NCBI RefSeq assembly: GCF_023721815.1
Contig: NZ_JAMDLI010000008.1
Coordinates: 1,115,206 to 1,179,205 of the forward strand
DNA length: 64,000 nucleotides
Reading direction: 5' to 3'
Origin: Pleomorphomonas sp. JP5
GTDB lineage: Bacteria > Pseudomonadota > Alphaproteobacteria > Rhizobiales > Pleomorphomonadaceae
Both the position numbers and the translations under genes were made by a program. The notes below the pieces were generated by a model. It saw only the letters and a program-made list of their open reading frames with translations. It was not told the DNA's origin and ran no database searches. Positions 17,209 through 25,858 of this stretch are shown here, in pieces (the stretch's first letter is position 1; each line of letters starts with the position of its first letter).

Positions 17209-18723
17209 ATGTCGGCCGCGACCAGCGACGTCATTCTCAAGATCAATAACGTATCCAAACTATTCGGCCCGGTCGCCGCGCTCAAGAACATGCACCTCAC
17301 GGTGCGCGCCGGCCGCGTTCACACGCTGCTCGGCGAAAATGGCGCCGGCAAATCGACGCTGATGAAGATCCTGGCCGGCGTCTATCACGCCACGACCGGC
17401 GAGGTGGAGTTCTGCGGCAGCCCCTACAAGCCGGAAAACCCGCAGCAGGCGGCGGCCCGCGGCCTCACCATCGTGTTTCAGGAGCTCAGCCTCTGCAACA
17501 ACATGACGGTGTCCGAGAACATTCTCGCAACCCGCGAGCCCTCGGTCTACGGCTTCATCAACGATCAGGCCCTCGAACGCCGCGCCGCCGAGATCGTCCG
17601 CGACCTCGGCCTGCCGATCGACGTCACCGAGAAGGTCGGCAATCTCTCCATGGCGCAGCGCCAGCTCGTCGAGATCGCCAAGGGGCTGTCGATCCCCAAT
17701 CCGCACCTCGTCATTCTCGACGAACCGACCTCTTCTCTCACCGATGCCGAGACGGAAATCCTGTTCTCGATCATCGACCGCCTCAAGGCCAAGGGCGTCG
17801 CCGTCATCTACATCTCGCACCGCATGGAAGAAATCATGCGGCTCTCGGACGATATCACCGTCATCCGTGACGGCGAGTTCATCGCCACCCGGCAGCGCGA
17901 GGACGTCTCCATCGACGAACTGATCGCCATGATGGTCGGACGGCAGATGAACGAGATCTACCCGCCGCGCCTCACCGCCGCGCCGGCAACGAGCGAGGCG
18001 CCGATCCTCTCCGTCGAGGGGTTCAGCCGGTCCGGCGAGTTCGAGGATGTTTCCTTCGAAGTGCGCAAGGGCGAGATCCTCGGCTTTTTCGGCCTGATCG
18101 GCTCCGGTCGTTCGGAGATGATGAACGCGCTGTTCGGCATGAAGTCGGCCACCGGCAGCATCCGCATCGACGGCGAACCGGCGACCATCTCGTCACCGGT
18201 TGACGCCATCGAGCGCCGGATCGCCTTCGTGACCGAGAACCGCAAGGAAGAGGGCCTTGTCCTCGCCCATAGCGTCGAGTGGAACATCTCGATGGCGGCG
18301 CTCGGTCGCTTCGCGGCGGCGCTCGGTTTCATGCGCAAACGTCAGGAGCGCAACGCGGCAACGGACGAAGTGGACCGCCTGACCATCAAGACGGCATCCG
18401 TCGACACGCCAGTCGGCTCGCTCTCGGGCGGCAACCAGCAGAAGGCGGTCCTTGCCAAGTGGCTCCTGACCCAGCCGCGCATCCTGATCCTCGACGAACC
18501 GACGCGCGGCGTCGACGTCGGCGCCAAGTTCGAAATCTACAAGATCATCCGCCAGCTGGCGGCCGAGGGTACGGCGATCCTGCTGGTCTCCTCCGAGCTG
18601 CCTGAAGTCCTCGGGATGAGCGATCGGCTCGTCGTCATGCACGAAGGCCGGCTCAGCGCCACGCTGTCCGGCGGCGCGACGCCCGAAACGGTCATGGCCC
18701 ACGCGACAGGTATCACGTCATGA
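17209..18723 (+). CDS. Sugar ABC transporter ATP-binding protein (RbsA type)
   Basis: The 504-residue protein has two nucleotide-binding domains. The first has the Walker A GENGAGKSTLMK and Walker B VILDEPTSSL. The second has the degenerate P-loop GLIGSGRSEMMN, the signature LSGGNQQKAV and Walker B LILDEPTRGVDVG. It hydrolyses ATP to drive sugar import with the adjoining permease. AGGAGG lies about 7 bases before the ATG. Its stop overlaps the permease start by 4 bases (ATGA). Confidence 0.95.
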   Translation: MSAATSDVILKINNVSKLFGPVAALKNMHLTVRAGRVHTLLGENGAGKSTLMKILAGVYHATTGEVEFCGSPYKPENPQQAAARGLTIVFQELSLCNNMTVSENILATREPSVYGFINDQALERRAAEIVRDLGLPIDVTEKVGNLSMAQRQLVEIAKGLSIPNPHLVILDEPTSSLTDAETEILFSIIDRLKAKGVAVIYISHRMEEIMRLSDDITVIRDGEFIATRQREDVSIDELIAMMVGRQMNEIYPPRLTAAPATSEAPILSVEGFSRSGEFEDVSFEVRKGEILGFFGLIGSGRSEMMNALFGMKSATGSIRIDGEPATISSPVDAIERRIAFVTENRKEEGLVLAHSVEWNISMAALGRFAAALGFMRKRQERNAATDEVDRLTIKTASVDTPVGSLSGGNQQKAVLAKWLLTQPRILILDEPTRGVDVGAKFEIYKIIRQLAAEGTAILLVSSELPEVLGMSDRLVVMHEGRLSATLSGGATPETVMAHATGITS

Positions 18724-19691
18724 GCGATGAGAAACACACAAGCTTCGCCCAGAATCCCTATGCCAAGATGCTCCGTCAGTATGGCGGCATACTCGCCTCC
18801 CTTGTGGTGCTCTGCATCATCTTTTCGGTGATGAACCCGCGCTTCATGACGGTCGCCAACTTCATGAACGTGCTACAGCAGATCGCGGTGATCGCCATTG
18901 CCGCCTTCGGCATGACCTGGGTCATACTGCTTGGCGAGATCGACCTCTCCATCGGCTCGATCATCGCCGTCGCCGGCATGGCCGCCGCGCAGGCCTTCCT
19001 GGCCGGTTTCGGCTTCATGCCGACGCTCGTGCTGACGCTGCTCGCCGGTGCGGCGATGGGTCTTGTCAACGGTGTGCTCACCGCCAAGCTCGGGTTGCCA
19101 TCGTTCATCGTGACGGTGGCGACGATGGGCATCTTCCGAGGTCTCGTCAGCCTGCCGACCAACGGTGCGCCAGCCATGATCGAAGATCCCACCTGGATCG
19201 CCATCGGCGCGGAAAGCTTCGTCGGCCTGCCGATCATCATCTGGATCGTCGTGGTGCTGTTCGTCTTCAACCACGTGCTCCTGTCGAAGACGACCTTCGG
19301 TCGCCGGGCCTACCTCACCGGCGGCAACCGCGAAGCGGCGGTCTATTCGGGCATCAAGGTCGACCGGGTGAAGATCACCATCTTCATGATCTCCGGCATC
19401 ATGGCGGCGATCTCCGGCATCCTGCTGTCGTCACGCCTCTACTCGGCGCAGACCAACGCCGGCACCAGCTACGAGCTGGACGCCATCGCGGCGGCCGTCC
19501 TCGGCGGCACCAGCCTGGCCGGCGGCGTCGGCACCATGATCGGCACCATCATCGGCGCGCTGATCATCGGCATCATGAACAACGGCATGAACATGCTGTC
19601 CGTTCCCTATTTCTATCAGTTGATCGTCAAGGGCCTGGTCATCCTGCTGGCCGTCTGGCTTGACGTTCGCTCCAAGCGGGCCAAGCAATAA
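18720..19691 (+). CDS. Sugar ABC transporter permease (RbsC type)
   Basis: This 323-residue multi-pass inner-membrane protein carries the family segment ILLGEIDLSIGSIIAVAGMA and AAAVLGGTSLAGGVGTMIGT near the end. It forms the channel for the sugar captured by the 16209 protein. Translation is coupled to the ATPase gene by a 4-base overlap and to the kinase gene by a TAATG overlap. Confidence 0.95.
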   Translation: MSDEKHTSFAQNPYAKMLRQYGGILASLVVLCIIFSVMNPRFMTVANFMNVLQQIAVIAIAAFGMTWVILLGEIDLSIGSIIAVAGMAAAQAFLAGFGFMPTLVLTLLAGAAMGLVNGVLTAKLGLPSFIVTVATMGIFRGLVSLPTNGAPAMIEDPTWIAIGAESFVGLPIIIWIVVVLFVFNHVLLSKTTFGRRAYLTGGNREAAVYSGIKVDRVKITIFMISGIMAAISGILLSSRLYSAQTNAGTSYELDAIAAAVLGGTSLAGGVGTMIGTIIGALIIGIMNNGMNMLSVPYFYQLIVKGLVILLAVWLDVRSKRAKQ

Positions 19692-20638
19692 TGGGTCAGA
19701 GCAAGGTTCTCACCATCGGCGAAGTGCTGGTGGAAATCGTCGCGACCGAACGCGGCGACGGCTTTCGCGAGCCGGTCAAGCTGATCGGCCCCTTCCCCTC
19801 GGGTGCGCCCGCCATCTTCATCGACCAGGTCGGCAAGCTGGGACAGGCGGCCGCGATCATCTCGCGGGTTGGTGAAGACGACTTCGGCCACGTCAACCTT
19901 GACCGCCTGAAGCGGGACGGCGTCGACGTCTCGGGCATCGAGGTCGATCCGCTCGGCACGACCGGCAGCGCCTTCGTGCGTTACCGCGAGGACGGCGGCC
20001 GTAACTTCGTGTTCAATATCCGCCACAGCGCCTGCGGCAGCATCGAGCTGAAGGGCCCCGCCGCCGACCTCGTCGAGACTTGCACTCACATGCATGTCAT
20101 GGGCTCGTCGCTCTATGCACCGAGCGTGGTCGAGGCGGTGCTGACGGCGACGCGAAAGATCAAGGCCAAGGGCGGCACCGTGTCGTTCGACCCCAATCTG
20201 CGCGCCGAGATCCTGAACAGCCCCGGCATGCGCGAGGCACTGGCCGTCGTGCTGGCCGAGACCGACCTGTTCCTGCCGAGCGGCGAGGAACTGTTCCTGT
20301 TCTCGCCGGCCGACAGCGAGAAGGAAGCCGTCGCCAACCTGCTCAAGGGCGGCGTCAAGGCGGTCGTTCTGAAGCGCGGCTCCGCTGGCGCCAGCTATTT
20401 CGACGCGACCGGCGAGGTCAGCCTGCCGGGCTTCCGGGTAACGGAAGTCGATCCGACCGGTGCTGGCGACTGCTTCGGCGCGACCTTCGTCACCTTCTGG
20501 CTGGCCGGAGCCGATCCGGAGACGGCGCTTCGCTATGCCAACGCCGCCGGCGCCAAGGCGGTTACCCGCTCCGGCCCGATGGAAGGCGCGTCGACACGCG
20601 CCGAACTCGATGCGTTGATTGCCGAACAGAGGAGCTGA
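19691..20638 (+). CDS. PfkB-family sugar kinase
   Basis: The 315-residue kinase has the ribokinase/PfkB fold. Visible motifs are the N-terminal PSGAPAIFIDQVGKLG, a SFDPNLR segment, and the C-terminal DPTGAGDCFGATF with catalytic base D260 in GAGD. Members phosphorylate fructose, tagatose, ketodeoxygluconate and similar sugars. Next to a KbaZ-like gene, a tagatose or fructose substrate giving the 6-phosphate is reasonable, but not proven. It overlaps the permease stop by one base. Confidence 0.88.
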   Translation: MGQSKVLTIGEVLVEIVATERGDGFREPVKLIGPFPSGAPAIFIDQVGKLGQAAAIISRVGEDDFGHVNLDRLKRDGVDVSGIEVDPLGTTGSAFVRYREDGGRNFVFNIRHSACGSIELKGPAADLVETCTHMHVMGSSLYAPSVVEAVLTATRKIKAKGGTVSFDPNLRAEILNSPGMREALAVVLAETDLFLPSGEELFLFSPADSEKEAVANLLKGGVKAVVLKRGSAGASYFDATGEVSLPGFRVTEVDPTGAGDCFGATFVTFWLAGADPETALRYANAAGAKAVTRSGPMEGASTRAELDALIAEQRS

Positions 20639-20642
20639 AAAC

Positions 20643-21920
20643 ATGGCTACCAACCCGCTCAGCGACATTTCCACATGGCGCTTCCGTGCGTCGGGTTTGC
20701 GCGGCATTCCGTCGATCTGCTCGGCCCACCCGGTGGTGATCGAGGCGGCCATGCGGCACGCCGCTCACCTCGACCTTCCGGTCCTGATTGAAGCCACCTG
20801 CAACCAGGTCAACCAGGATGGCGGCTACACCGGCATGACGCCGCAAGACTTCCGCGATTTCGTGGAAGCGATCGCCAAGCGCGTCGGCTTCCCCTTCGAT
20901 CGCGTCATCCTCGGTGGGGACCATCTCGGCCCCAACCCCTGGAAAAAGCTTCCCGCCAAGGAAGCCATAGACAAGGCCAAGGTGATGATCGACGCCTTCG
21001 CCAAGGCCGGCTTCACCAAGCTCCACCTCGACACCTCGATGGGTTGCGCCGGTGAGCCGGTGGCGCTGGCCGATGCGCTCACCGCCGAGCGCGCGGCATC
21101 GCTCGCCGTCGTAGCCGAAGCGGCAACCAAGGATGCCGCCGTCAAGCCGGTCTACATCGTCGGTACGGAAGTGCCGATCCCCGGCGGCGCCATGGAAGAA
21201 ATCGAAGAGCTGGAAGTCACCAAGCCCGAAGCGGCCCGCGAGACGATCCGCGTCCACCGCGAAGCCTTCGCCAAGGCGGGCATCGCGAACGCCTTCGACC
21301 GCGCCGTTGGCGCGGTGGTGCAGCCAGGCGTCGAGTTCGGCAACCACAACGTCGTCGCCTTCGACACCGACAAGGCCGCCTCCCTGTCGGCCACGCTGTC
21401 CGAACTGACGGGTTTCGTCTTCGAGGCGCATTCCACCGACTACCAGACGCCGGAGGCGCTGAAGGCACTCGTCGACAACGGGTTTTCCATCCTGAAGGTC
21501 GGCCCGGCCCTGACCTTCGCACTGCGCGAAGCGCTCTACGGCCTCGACCACATCGCCGAGGTTCTCTACGCCGGCCGCCGCAAGGAGACGCTCGCCGCCA
21601 CCTTCGAGCGCGTGATGCTCGCCCATCCCGACAACTGGGCGAAGTATTACTTCGGCACGCCCGACGAGCAGCGCCTTCAGCGGCACTTCAGCTACTCCGA
21701 CCGCCTGCGCTACTACTGGCCGGAGCCGGAGATTGCCAAGGCCGCCGAGGAGCTGCTCGCCTTATTCGGCAACACCACGATTCCCGAAACGCTGATCAGC
21801 CAGTATCTTCGGGGTGTCTACGAGGGTGTCCGGCGCGGCCGGGTCGAGCCTACCGCCCATGGCCTCTCGCTCGCCATGGTCGATCTCGTGCTCGACGACT
21901 ATTTCAAGGCCTGCCTCTGA
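20643..21920 (+). CDS. kbaZ: Second KbaZ/GatZ-family protein, probable tagatose-6-phosphate epimerase
   Basis: This 425-residue protein is a clear paralogue of the one at 8026-9288. Shared blocks are SICSAHPVVIEAA, ATCNQVNQDGGYTGMTPQDF, LGGDHLGPNPWKK and LKVGPALTFALREALYGL. Again no KbaY/GatY aldolase subunit accompanies it, which favours an independent enzyme, possibly C4 epimerisation of tagatose 6-phosphate to fructose 6-phosphate. It starts 4 bases after the PfkB kinase stop; GAGGAG lies upstream of the ATG at 20643. The kinase-epimerase order would give a short route into glycolysis. Confidence 0.85.
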   Translation: MATNPLSDISTWRFRASGLRGIPSICSAHPVVIEAAMRHAAHLDLPVLIEATCNQVNQDGGYTGMTPQDFRDFVEAIAKRVGFPFDRVILGGDHLGPNPWKKLPAKEAIDKAKVMIDAFAKAGFTKLHLDTSMGCAGEPVALADALTAERAASLAVVAEAATKDAAVKPVYIVGTEVPIPGGAMEEIEELEVTKPEAARETIRVHREAFAKAGIANAFDRAVGAVVQPGVEFGNHNVVAFDTDKAASLSATLSELTGFVFEAHSTDYQTPEALKALVDNGFSILKVGPALTFALREALYGLDHIAEVLYAGRRKETLAATFERVMLAHPDNWAKYYFGTPDEQRLQRHFSYSDRLRYYWPEPEIAKAAEELLALFGNTTIPETLISQYLRGVYEGVRRGRVEPTAHGLSLAMVDLVLDDYFKACL

Positions 21921-21945
21921 GGCGGGCAAACAGGACGCAAGGCAA

Positions 21946-23115
21946 ATGGATGACATCATCTTCACGCTGACCGACACGGCCGGCGGGCTCGAGGTCGCCG
22001 ATTGGTCGGTTACCTCCGGCGAGCTCGGACTCAAGGGCGACACGCCTTTCGAGATCGTGAAAAGGACGCTGCATGGCGGTCGGCAGGAAGGCAGTACGCT
22101 TCTGACCATTCGCGCCGGACGTCTCGCGGTGACCGTCATCCCGACGCGCGGCATGGGCATCCAGAAGGCGAGCCTTGATGGCGTCGATTTCGGCTGGGCG
22201 TCGCCGGTCGACGAGGTCGTGCATCCATCCTTCATCCGCCTCGGCGAGCGCAATGGGCTCGGTTGGCTGGAAGGCTTCAACGAGCTGATGGTGCGCTGCG
22301 GCTACGAGTGGACCGGCCATCCTATGGTCGACGGCGACAAGGTCTATACGCTGCACGGCCGGGCCGGCAACACGCCGGCCTCCAAGGTCGAGGTGCGCAT
22401 TTCGCGTGAGGCGCCGCATCGCATCACGCTATGCGGCCTCATCAAGGAGAAGGCGTTCAAGAACGTCGAGTTCGAGACGTTCACCGAGTTGACCGTCGTG
22501 CCCGGCGACACGGGATTCTCGCTCGACGACCGTCTCGTCAACCGCGCCGACTACGCCCATTCCTACGAGGTGATCTACCACACCAACGTCGGGCGTCCGG
22601 TGCTGGAGGAAGGCGCCCGCGTCATCGGACCCTTTGCACACGTTACCCCGTTTAACGATGCCGCCAAGCCCGACCTCGCGAGTTGGGACCGCTACCGTGG
22701 CCCAACGCGCGATTTCGACGAAATGCTCTATGCCTGCGAGCTCGCGGCCGGCGCCGACGGCCGCACCGAGGTGGCGCTGATCAATGCCACGGAAACGCTG
22801 GGCTTCTCGGTTACCTACCATGTCGAGGAAATGCCGGCCTTCACGCTCTGGAAGAACACCGACACCGACAGGCAGGGATATGTGACCGGGCTTGAGCCAG
22901 GCTCCAACTACCCGTATCCACTGCCGGTTGAGCGGGCTGCCGGTCGGCTCAAGACGCTGGAGCCGGGCGCGGAAGCCCGTTTCCGCCTTCGCTTCGATCT
23001 TCTGACCGGGACGCCCGCCGTCGCAGCCTGCGCCGCCCGCATCGACAAGCTCAAGGCCGGCGTTGGCGTGACCGTGCACAAGGAACCCATCCTGCGCAGC
23101 CAGACAAAAGCCTAA
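21946..23115 (+). CDS. DUF4432 / aldose-epimerase-like protein
   Basis: The 389-residue protein resembles the DUF4432 family of the galactose-mutarotase superfamily. Supporting stretches are VTVIPTRGMGIQKASLDGVD, GWLEGFNELMVRCGYEWTG, YTLHGRAGNTPASKVEV and YHTNVGRPVLEEGARVI. The conserved His, Arg and Glu residues in these blocks suit a sugar-ring epimerase fold. It closes the second sugar operon, so it may interconvert anomers or act on the imported sugar. The ATG at 21946 follows GGACGCAAGG; upstream in-frame sequence overlaps the kbaZ gene and is unlikely to be translated. Confidence 0.8.
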   Translation: MDDIIFTLTDTAGGLEVADWSVTSGELGLKGDTPFEIVKRTLHGGRQEGSTLLTIRAGRLAVTVIPTRGMGIQKASLDGVDFGWASPVDEVVHPSFIRLGERNGLGWLEGFNELMVRCGYEWTGHPMVDGDKVYTLHGRAGNTPASKVEVRISREAPHRITLCGLIKEKAFKNVEFETFTELTVVPGDTGFSLDDRLVNRADYAHSYEVIYHTNVGRPVLEEGARVIGPFAHVTPFNDAAKPDLASWDRYRGPTRDFDEMLYACELAAGADGRTEVALINATETLGFSVTYHVEEMPAFTLWKNTDTDRQGYVTGLEPGSNYPYPLPVERAAGRLKTLEPGAEARFRLRFDLLTGTPAVAACAARIDKLKAGVGVTVHKEPILRSQTKA

Positions 23116-23138
23116 CAACAAGACCGCTAGCCGCGCAC

Positions 23139-23175
23139 ACCCTCCCCATGCTTGGCATGGGGAGGGTTTCTTTTT
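23139..23175 (+). terminator. Strong intrinsic terminator of the second sugar operon
   Basis: Perfect 13-base arms (23139-23151 and 23155-23167) close a 3-base loop and are followed by TTTCTTTTT. It ends the plus-strand operon just before the convergent LacI gene. Confidence 0.92.
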
Positions 23176-23193
23176 GCGTGTTGGTAAAGCGGA

Positions 23194-24231
23194 TCAAGCG
23201 GACATACGCAGCATGATCTCGGCGTTGAGCAGCACACGCTCGTTCGGCCGAGGTTCGACGTCCTCGTCGAAGCGGGCGTTGATCTTGTGCAGCAGCAACT
23301 CAATGGCGATACGGCCGATCTCGTTGTAGTTCTGCGCCACCGTGGTCAGCGGCGGACAGGTGTAGCGCGACAGCGGATGATCGTCGTGCCCGGCAATGCG
23401 GAGGTCGCAGTCGTCGCCCCGTCCAACCTTGAGACCGGCCTGATAGGCGGCGGCGAGAACGCCGAATGCGATACGATCGTTGGCGCAGAGCACCGTTCGT
23501 GTGGGAAAACCGCCCTCACCCAGAATGCGGCACGCCTCGGTGAAGCCGAAGCGCTCGAAGTCCCAGGAGGTGTCCGGCAGCGTCGCCACGTAGCGCGGCT
23601 CCAGCTTCAAGGCCTCCATCGCCAGACGGTAGGCTTCCCGACGCTCGCCGGCATTGCGGTTGACCGAGGGCATGCCGAAATAGCAGGGCGCGTCACCCGA
23701 GCGCGACAGATAATCGACGATGAGACGGAAGCTCTGACGGTTGTCGGTGCCGACGAAGGCCGAGGCGGCGTCGAGCTGCGAGTCGACGTAGACGAGCGGG
23801 ATGCTGGCCCCCAGCCTGGATAACTTGTCGAGATGGGACTGCACGCCGAGCGGCGCGATGACGGCGCCGGCGACGTTCATCGCCTTGAAGGTTTCGATTG
23901 CACGCTCTTCGAGCTTCGGTTTGCCATCCGACGACAGGAGGAAAGCGAGATAGCCGGCTTCCTCCGCCAGAACCTCGATGCGTCGGGTCAACGCCATGTA
24001 GAACACGTCGGTCGAGTTGGGAACGATGATGCCGAGGATGTTGGTGCGTCGACGGTTGAGGTTCACCGCGAACAGGTTGGGCCGAAAACCGGACTCCTTG
24101 ATCGCTTTCTCGATGGCTTCGCGCGTCTGGCGGCGGACTGAGTTGGGGTCGTTGAAGTAGCGAGAGACGGTTGGGCGAGACAGTCCGACGTAGTCGGAAA
24201 ACTCTTCCATCGTTCGGATCGTCGTGGTCAC
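23194..24231 (-). CDS. LacI-family transcriptional regulator
   Basis: The 345-residue repressor has an N-terminal helix-turn-helix (RTMEEFSDYVGLSRPTVSRY, about residues 6-25), a hinge region, and a periplasmic-binding-like effector domain (NILGIIVPNSTDVFYMALTR onward, later VLCANDRIAFGVLAAAYQAG). It is convergent with the second sugar operon and divergent from the amino-acid ABC operon. The motif shared by both upstream regions (15980 and 24395) makes it a good candidate regulator of the sugar operon and of itself. Confidence 0.92.
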   Translation of the reverse strand: MTTTIRTMEEFSDYVGLSRPTVSRYFNDPNSVRRQTREAIEKAIKESGFRPNLFAVNLNRRRTNILGIIVPNSTDVFYMALTRRIEVLAEEAGYLAFLLSSDGKPKLEERAIETFKAMNVAGAVIAPLGVQSHLDKLSRLGASIPLVYVDSQLDAASAFVGTDNRQSFRLIVDYLSRSGDAPCYFGMPSVNRNAGERREAYRLAMEALKLEPRYVATLPDTSWDFERFGFTEACRILGEGGFPTRTVLCANDRIAFGVLAAAYQAGLKVGRGDDCDLRIAGHDDHPLSRYTCPPLTTVAQNYNEIGRIAIELLLHKINARFDEDVEPRPNERVLLNAEIMLRMSA

Positions 24232-24394
24232 TCTGCCATCCCCGTTCCACCCACAACCGGAGCACCACAGTCATTGTAGATGCTTCCATGGCGGGACGCC
24301 AATCATGAGATTGCCGCCCGGAGACGAACAAGGCCAAGTGCGCCCCCTGTCTTCAGAATCTCGCAGCCGGTATTTCTTGCGTCAAGTTCTAAAT

Positions 24395-24414
24395 TTCCGC
24401 ACGTAAAATTTACG
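24395..24414 (+). promoter_or_regulatory. Shared motif with CGTAAA-A-TTTACG palindrome
   Basis: Bases 24402-24414 form a perfect odd palindrome. Bases 24395-24411 match the motif at 15980-15996 at 15 of 17 positions. It lies between the divergent LacI gene and the amino-acid ABC operon, so autoregulation of the LacI gene is plausible. Confidence 0.55.
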
Positions 24415-24453
24415 AGCCCATAAGAATGGCATGGAGTCTCCGTCTTCGCTTGC

Positions 24454-24482
24454 TTGACAGCCTACGGAATCGTCCCTACAAA
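24454..24482 (+). promoter_or_regulatory. Sigma-70-type promoter of the amino-acid ABC operon
   Basis: TTGACA at 24454-24459 and TACAAA at 24477-24482 are separated by exactly 17 bases. The promoter is 43 bases upstream of the first gene and is followed at once by a LacI-type operator. Confidence 0.75.
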
Positions 24483-24484
24483 AA

Positions 24485-24500
24485 GTGAAACCGCTTTCAC
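24485..24500. promoter_or_regulatory. LacI-type operator GTGAAACCGCTTTCAC
   Basis: The 6-base arms GTGAAA and TTTCAC are perfect and the centre carries the CG step typical of LacI-family sites. It begins 2 bases after the -10 element, so a bound repressor would block initiation. Two LacI genes flank the operon; the one at 28420-29412 is my preferred owner because the other is better matched to a different motif. Confidence 0.7.
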
Positions 24501-24524
24501 AACAATAATGGCGGGGGAACACGC

Positions 24525-25187
24525 GTGCGTTTCTGGCGGGTCATCGAGCCCCATCTCGGCTTTCTGTTGCAGGGCTTTGCCCTGACGATCGCCGCCTGCC
24601 TGCTTGCCATCGTCGGCGCGGTGCTGCTCGGCGCGGTGACGGCCTCCATGCGGTCGTCCGGCAACACGTGGGTGCGCGGCGCCGCCAACGCCTATGGCGA
24701 TGTGTTCCGCAACGTTCCCTTCCTCGTCCAGCTGTTTTTCTTCTTCTATGGCCTGCCGGAACTCGGCATCTACATCGGCGCCTTCGAGACCGGCGTCATC
24801 GCCATGTCCATCGCCGGTGGAGCCTTCGTGTCCGACGTCATCCTCTCGGGCATCATGACCGTCGATACCGGGGTGATCGACGCCGCCAAGGTATCCGGCC
24901 TCAGCCGGTTCAAGATCTTCACCCGCATCGTGCTGCCGATTGCTCTACGCGTCTCGGTGCGGCCGATGGGCTCGGTGCTGATCAACCTCGTGCTGACCTC
25001 GTCGATCCTGTCCACCATCACGGTCAACGAGCTGACCGGCACGGCCAAGATCGTCGCCGCCACCACGTTCAAGCCGTTCGAGGTCTACGCCGTGCTGCTC
25101 GTGCTCTATGCCTCGCTGACGACGCTACTGTCCTTTGTCATCTCGGCGACTCATCATCGCCTCAACCGCTTTATGACGGGGGGCTGA
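24525..25187 (+). CDS. Polar amino-acid ABC transporter permease (HisQ/GlnP type)
   Basis: This 220-residue inner-membrane protein belongs to the His/Glu/Gln/Arg/opine permease family. It has the N-terminal segment FLLQGFALTIAACLLAIVGA, then FRNVPFLVQLFFFFYGLPE and the coupling loop DAAKVSGLSRFKIFTRIVLP. It pairs with the next protein to form a heterodimeric channel. The start is a GTG at 24525 with GGGGGAA about 7 bases upstream. It is the first gene of a five-gene operon under a LacI-type operator. Confidence 0.9.
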   Translation: MRFWRVIEPHLGFLLQGFALTIAACLLAIVGAVLLGAVTASMRSSGNTWVRGAANAYGDVFRNVPFLVQLFFFFYGLPELGIYIGAFETGVIAMSIAGGAFVSDVILSGIMTVDTGVIDAAKVSGLSRFKIFTRIVLPIALRVSVRPMGSVLINLVLTSSILSTITVNELTGTAKIVAATTFKPFEVYAVLLVLYASLTTLLSFVISATHHRLNRFMTGG

Positions 25188-25858
25188 TGCGCTACGCCGA
25201 CTTCACGCCCTACGACATCATCCTGCTGCTGCAAGGGCTCGGCGTCACGTTGGCGCTCTTCGTCGGCACGACACTGATCGGTCTTGCGCTCGGCCTCGCG
25301 CTTGCCGTCGTCCATCATTACCGGATACCCGGCTGCCGTCCGGTGATCGTGCTCGTCACCGAAGCGCTCAAGAACTCGCCGGTGCTGGTGCAGCTGTTCC
25401 TGGTGTTCTTCGGCATTCCGGCCTTCTTGCACATCCGGATGACGCCGGTCGAGGCGGCGACGCTGACCATCAGTCTCAACACTGCCGCCTTCGCCTTCGT
25501 GGTCTTTCGCTCCGGCATCGAGTCCATCGACCGTGACCAGATCGAGGCCGCGCAAGTGTTCGGCCTCAACCGCTCGCAAATCCTGCGCTTCGTCATCGCG
25601 CCGCAGGCCGCCGCCTTCTCGGTTGGTCCGCTCATCGGCATTCTGGTCAACCAGTTGCAGGTGACCTCGCTGATCTCGGTAATCGGCGTGTTCGATCTCA
25701 CCAAGATCGGCAACATCCTGAATCTCAGGACGCTGCAACCCTTCATCGTCTGGGCGGTGATCGGGCTCATCTACTATCTCGCGGCGAAGACGCTCGCCCA
25801 CGTCGGCGGCTGCCTTGAGGCGGCTCTGCGCAAGTCCGTCAAATGGGGAGGCATCTGA
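25187..25858 (+). CDS. Polar amino-acid ABC transporter permease (second subunit)
   Basis: The 223-residue partner permease has ALKNSPVLVQLFLVFFGIPA and the coupling loop EAAQVFGLNRSQILRFVIAP, both characteristic of the family. Its ATG overlaps the stop of the first permease by one base (TGATG). The reading frame extends further upstream, but that part lies in another frame of the preceding gene and is not coding. Confidence 0.9.
   Translation: MRYADFTPYDIILLLQGLGVTLALFVGTTLIGLALGLALAVVHHYRIPGCRPVIVLVTEALKNSPVLVQLFLVFFGIPAFLHIRMTPVEAATLTISLNTAAFAFVVFRSGIESIDRDQIEAAQVFGLNRSQILRFVIAPQAAAFSVGPLIGILVNQLQVTSLISVIGVFDLTKIGNILNLRTLQPFIVWAVIGLIYYLAAKTLAHVGGCLEAALRKSVKWGGI

Noticed and set aside
16140-17300. 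386-codon minus-strand ORF opposite the binding-protein gene
   Set aside because: The plus strand encodes an evident RbsB-type protein with a signal peptide and a ribosome site; the minus-strand frame is a shadow.
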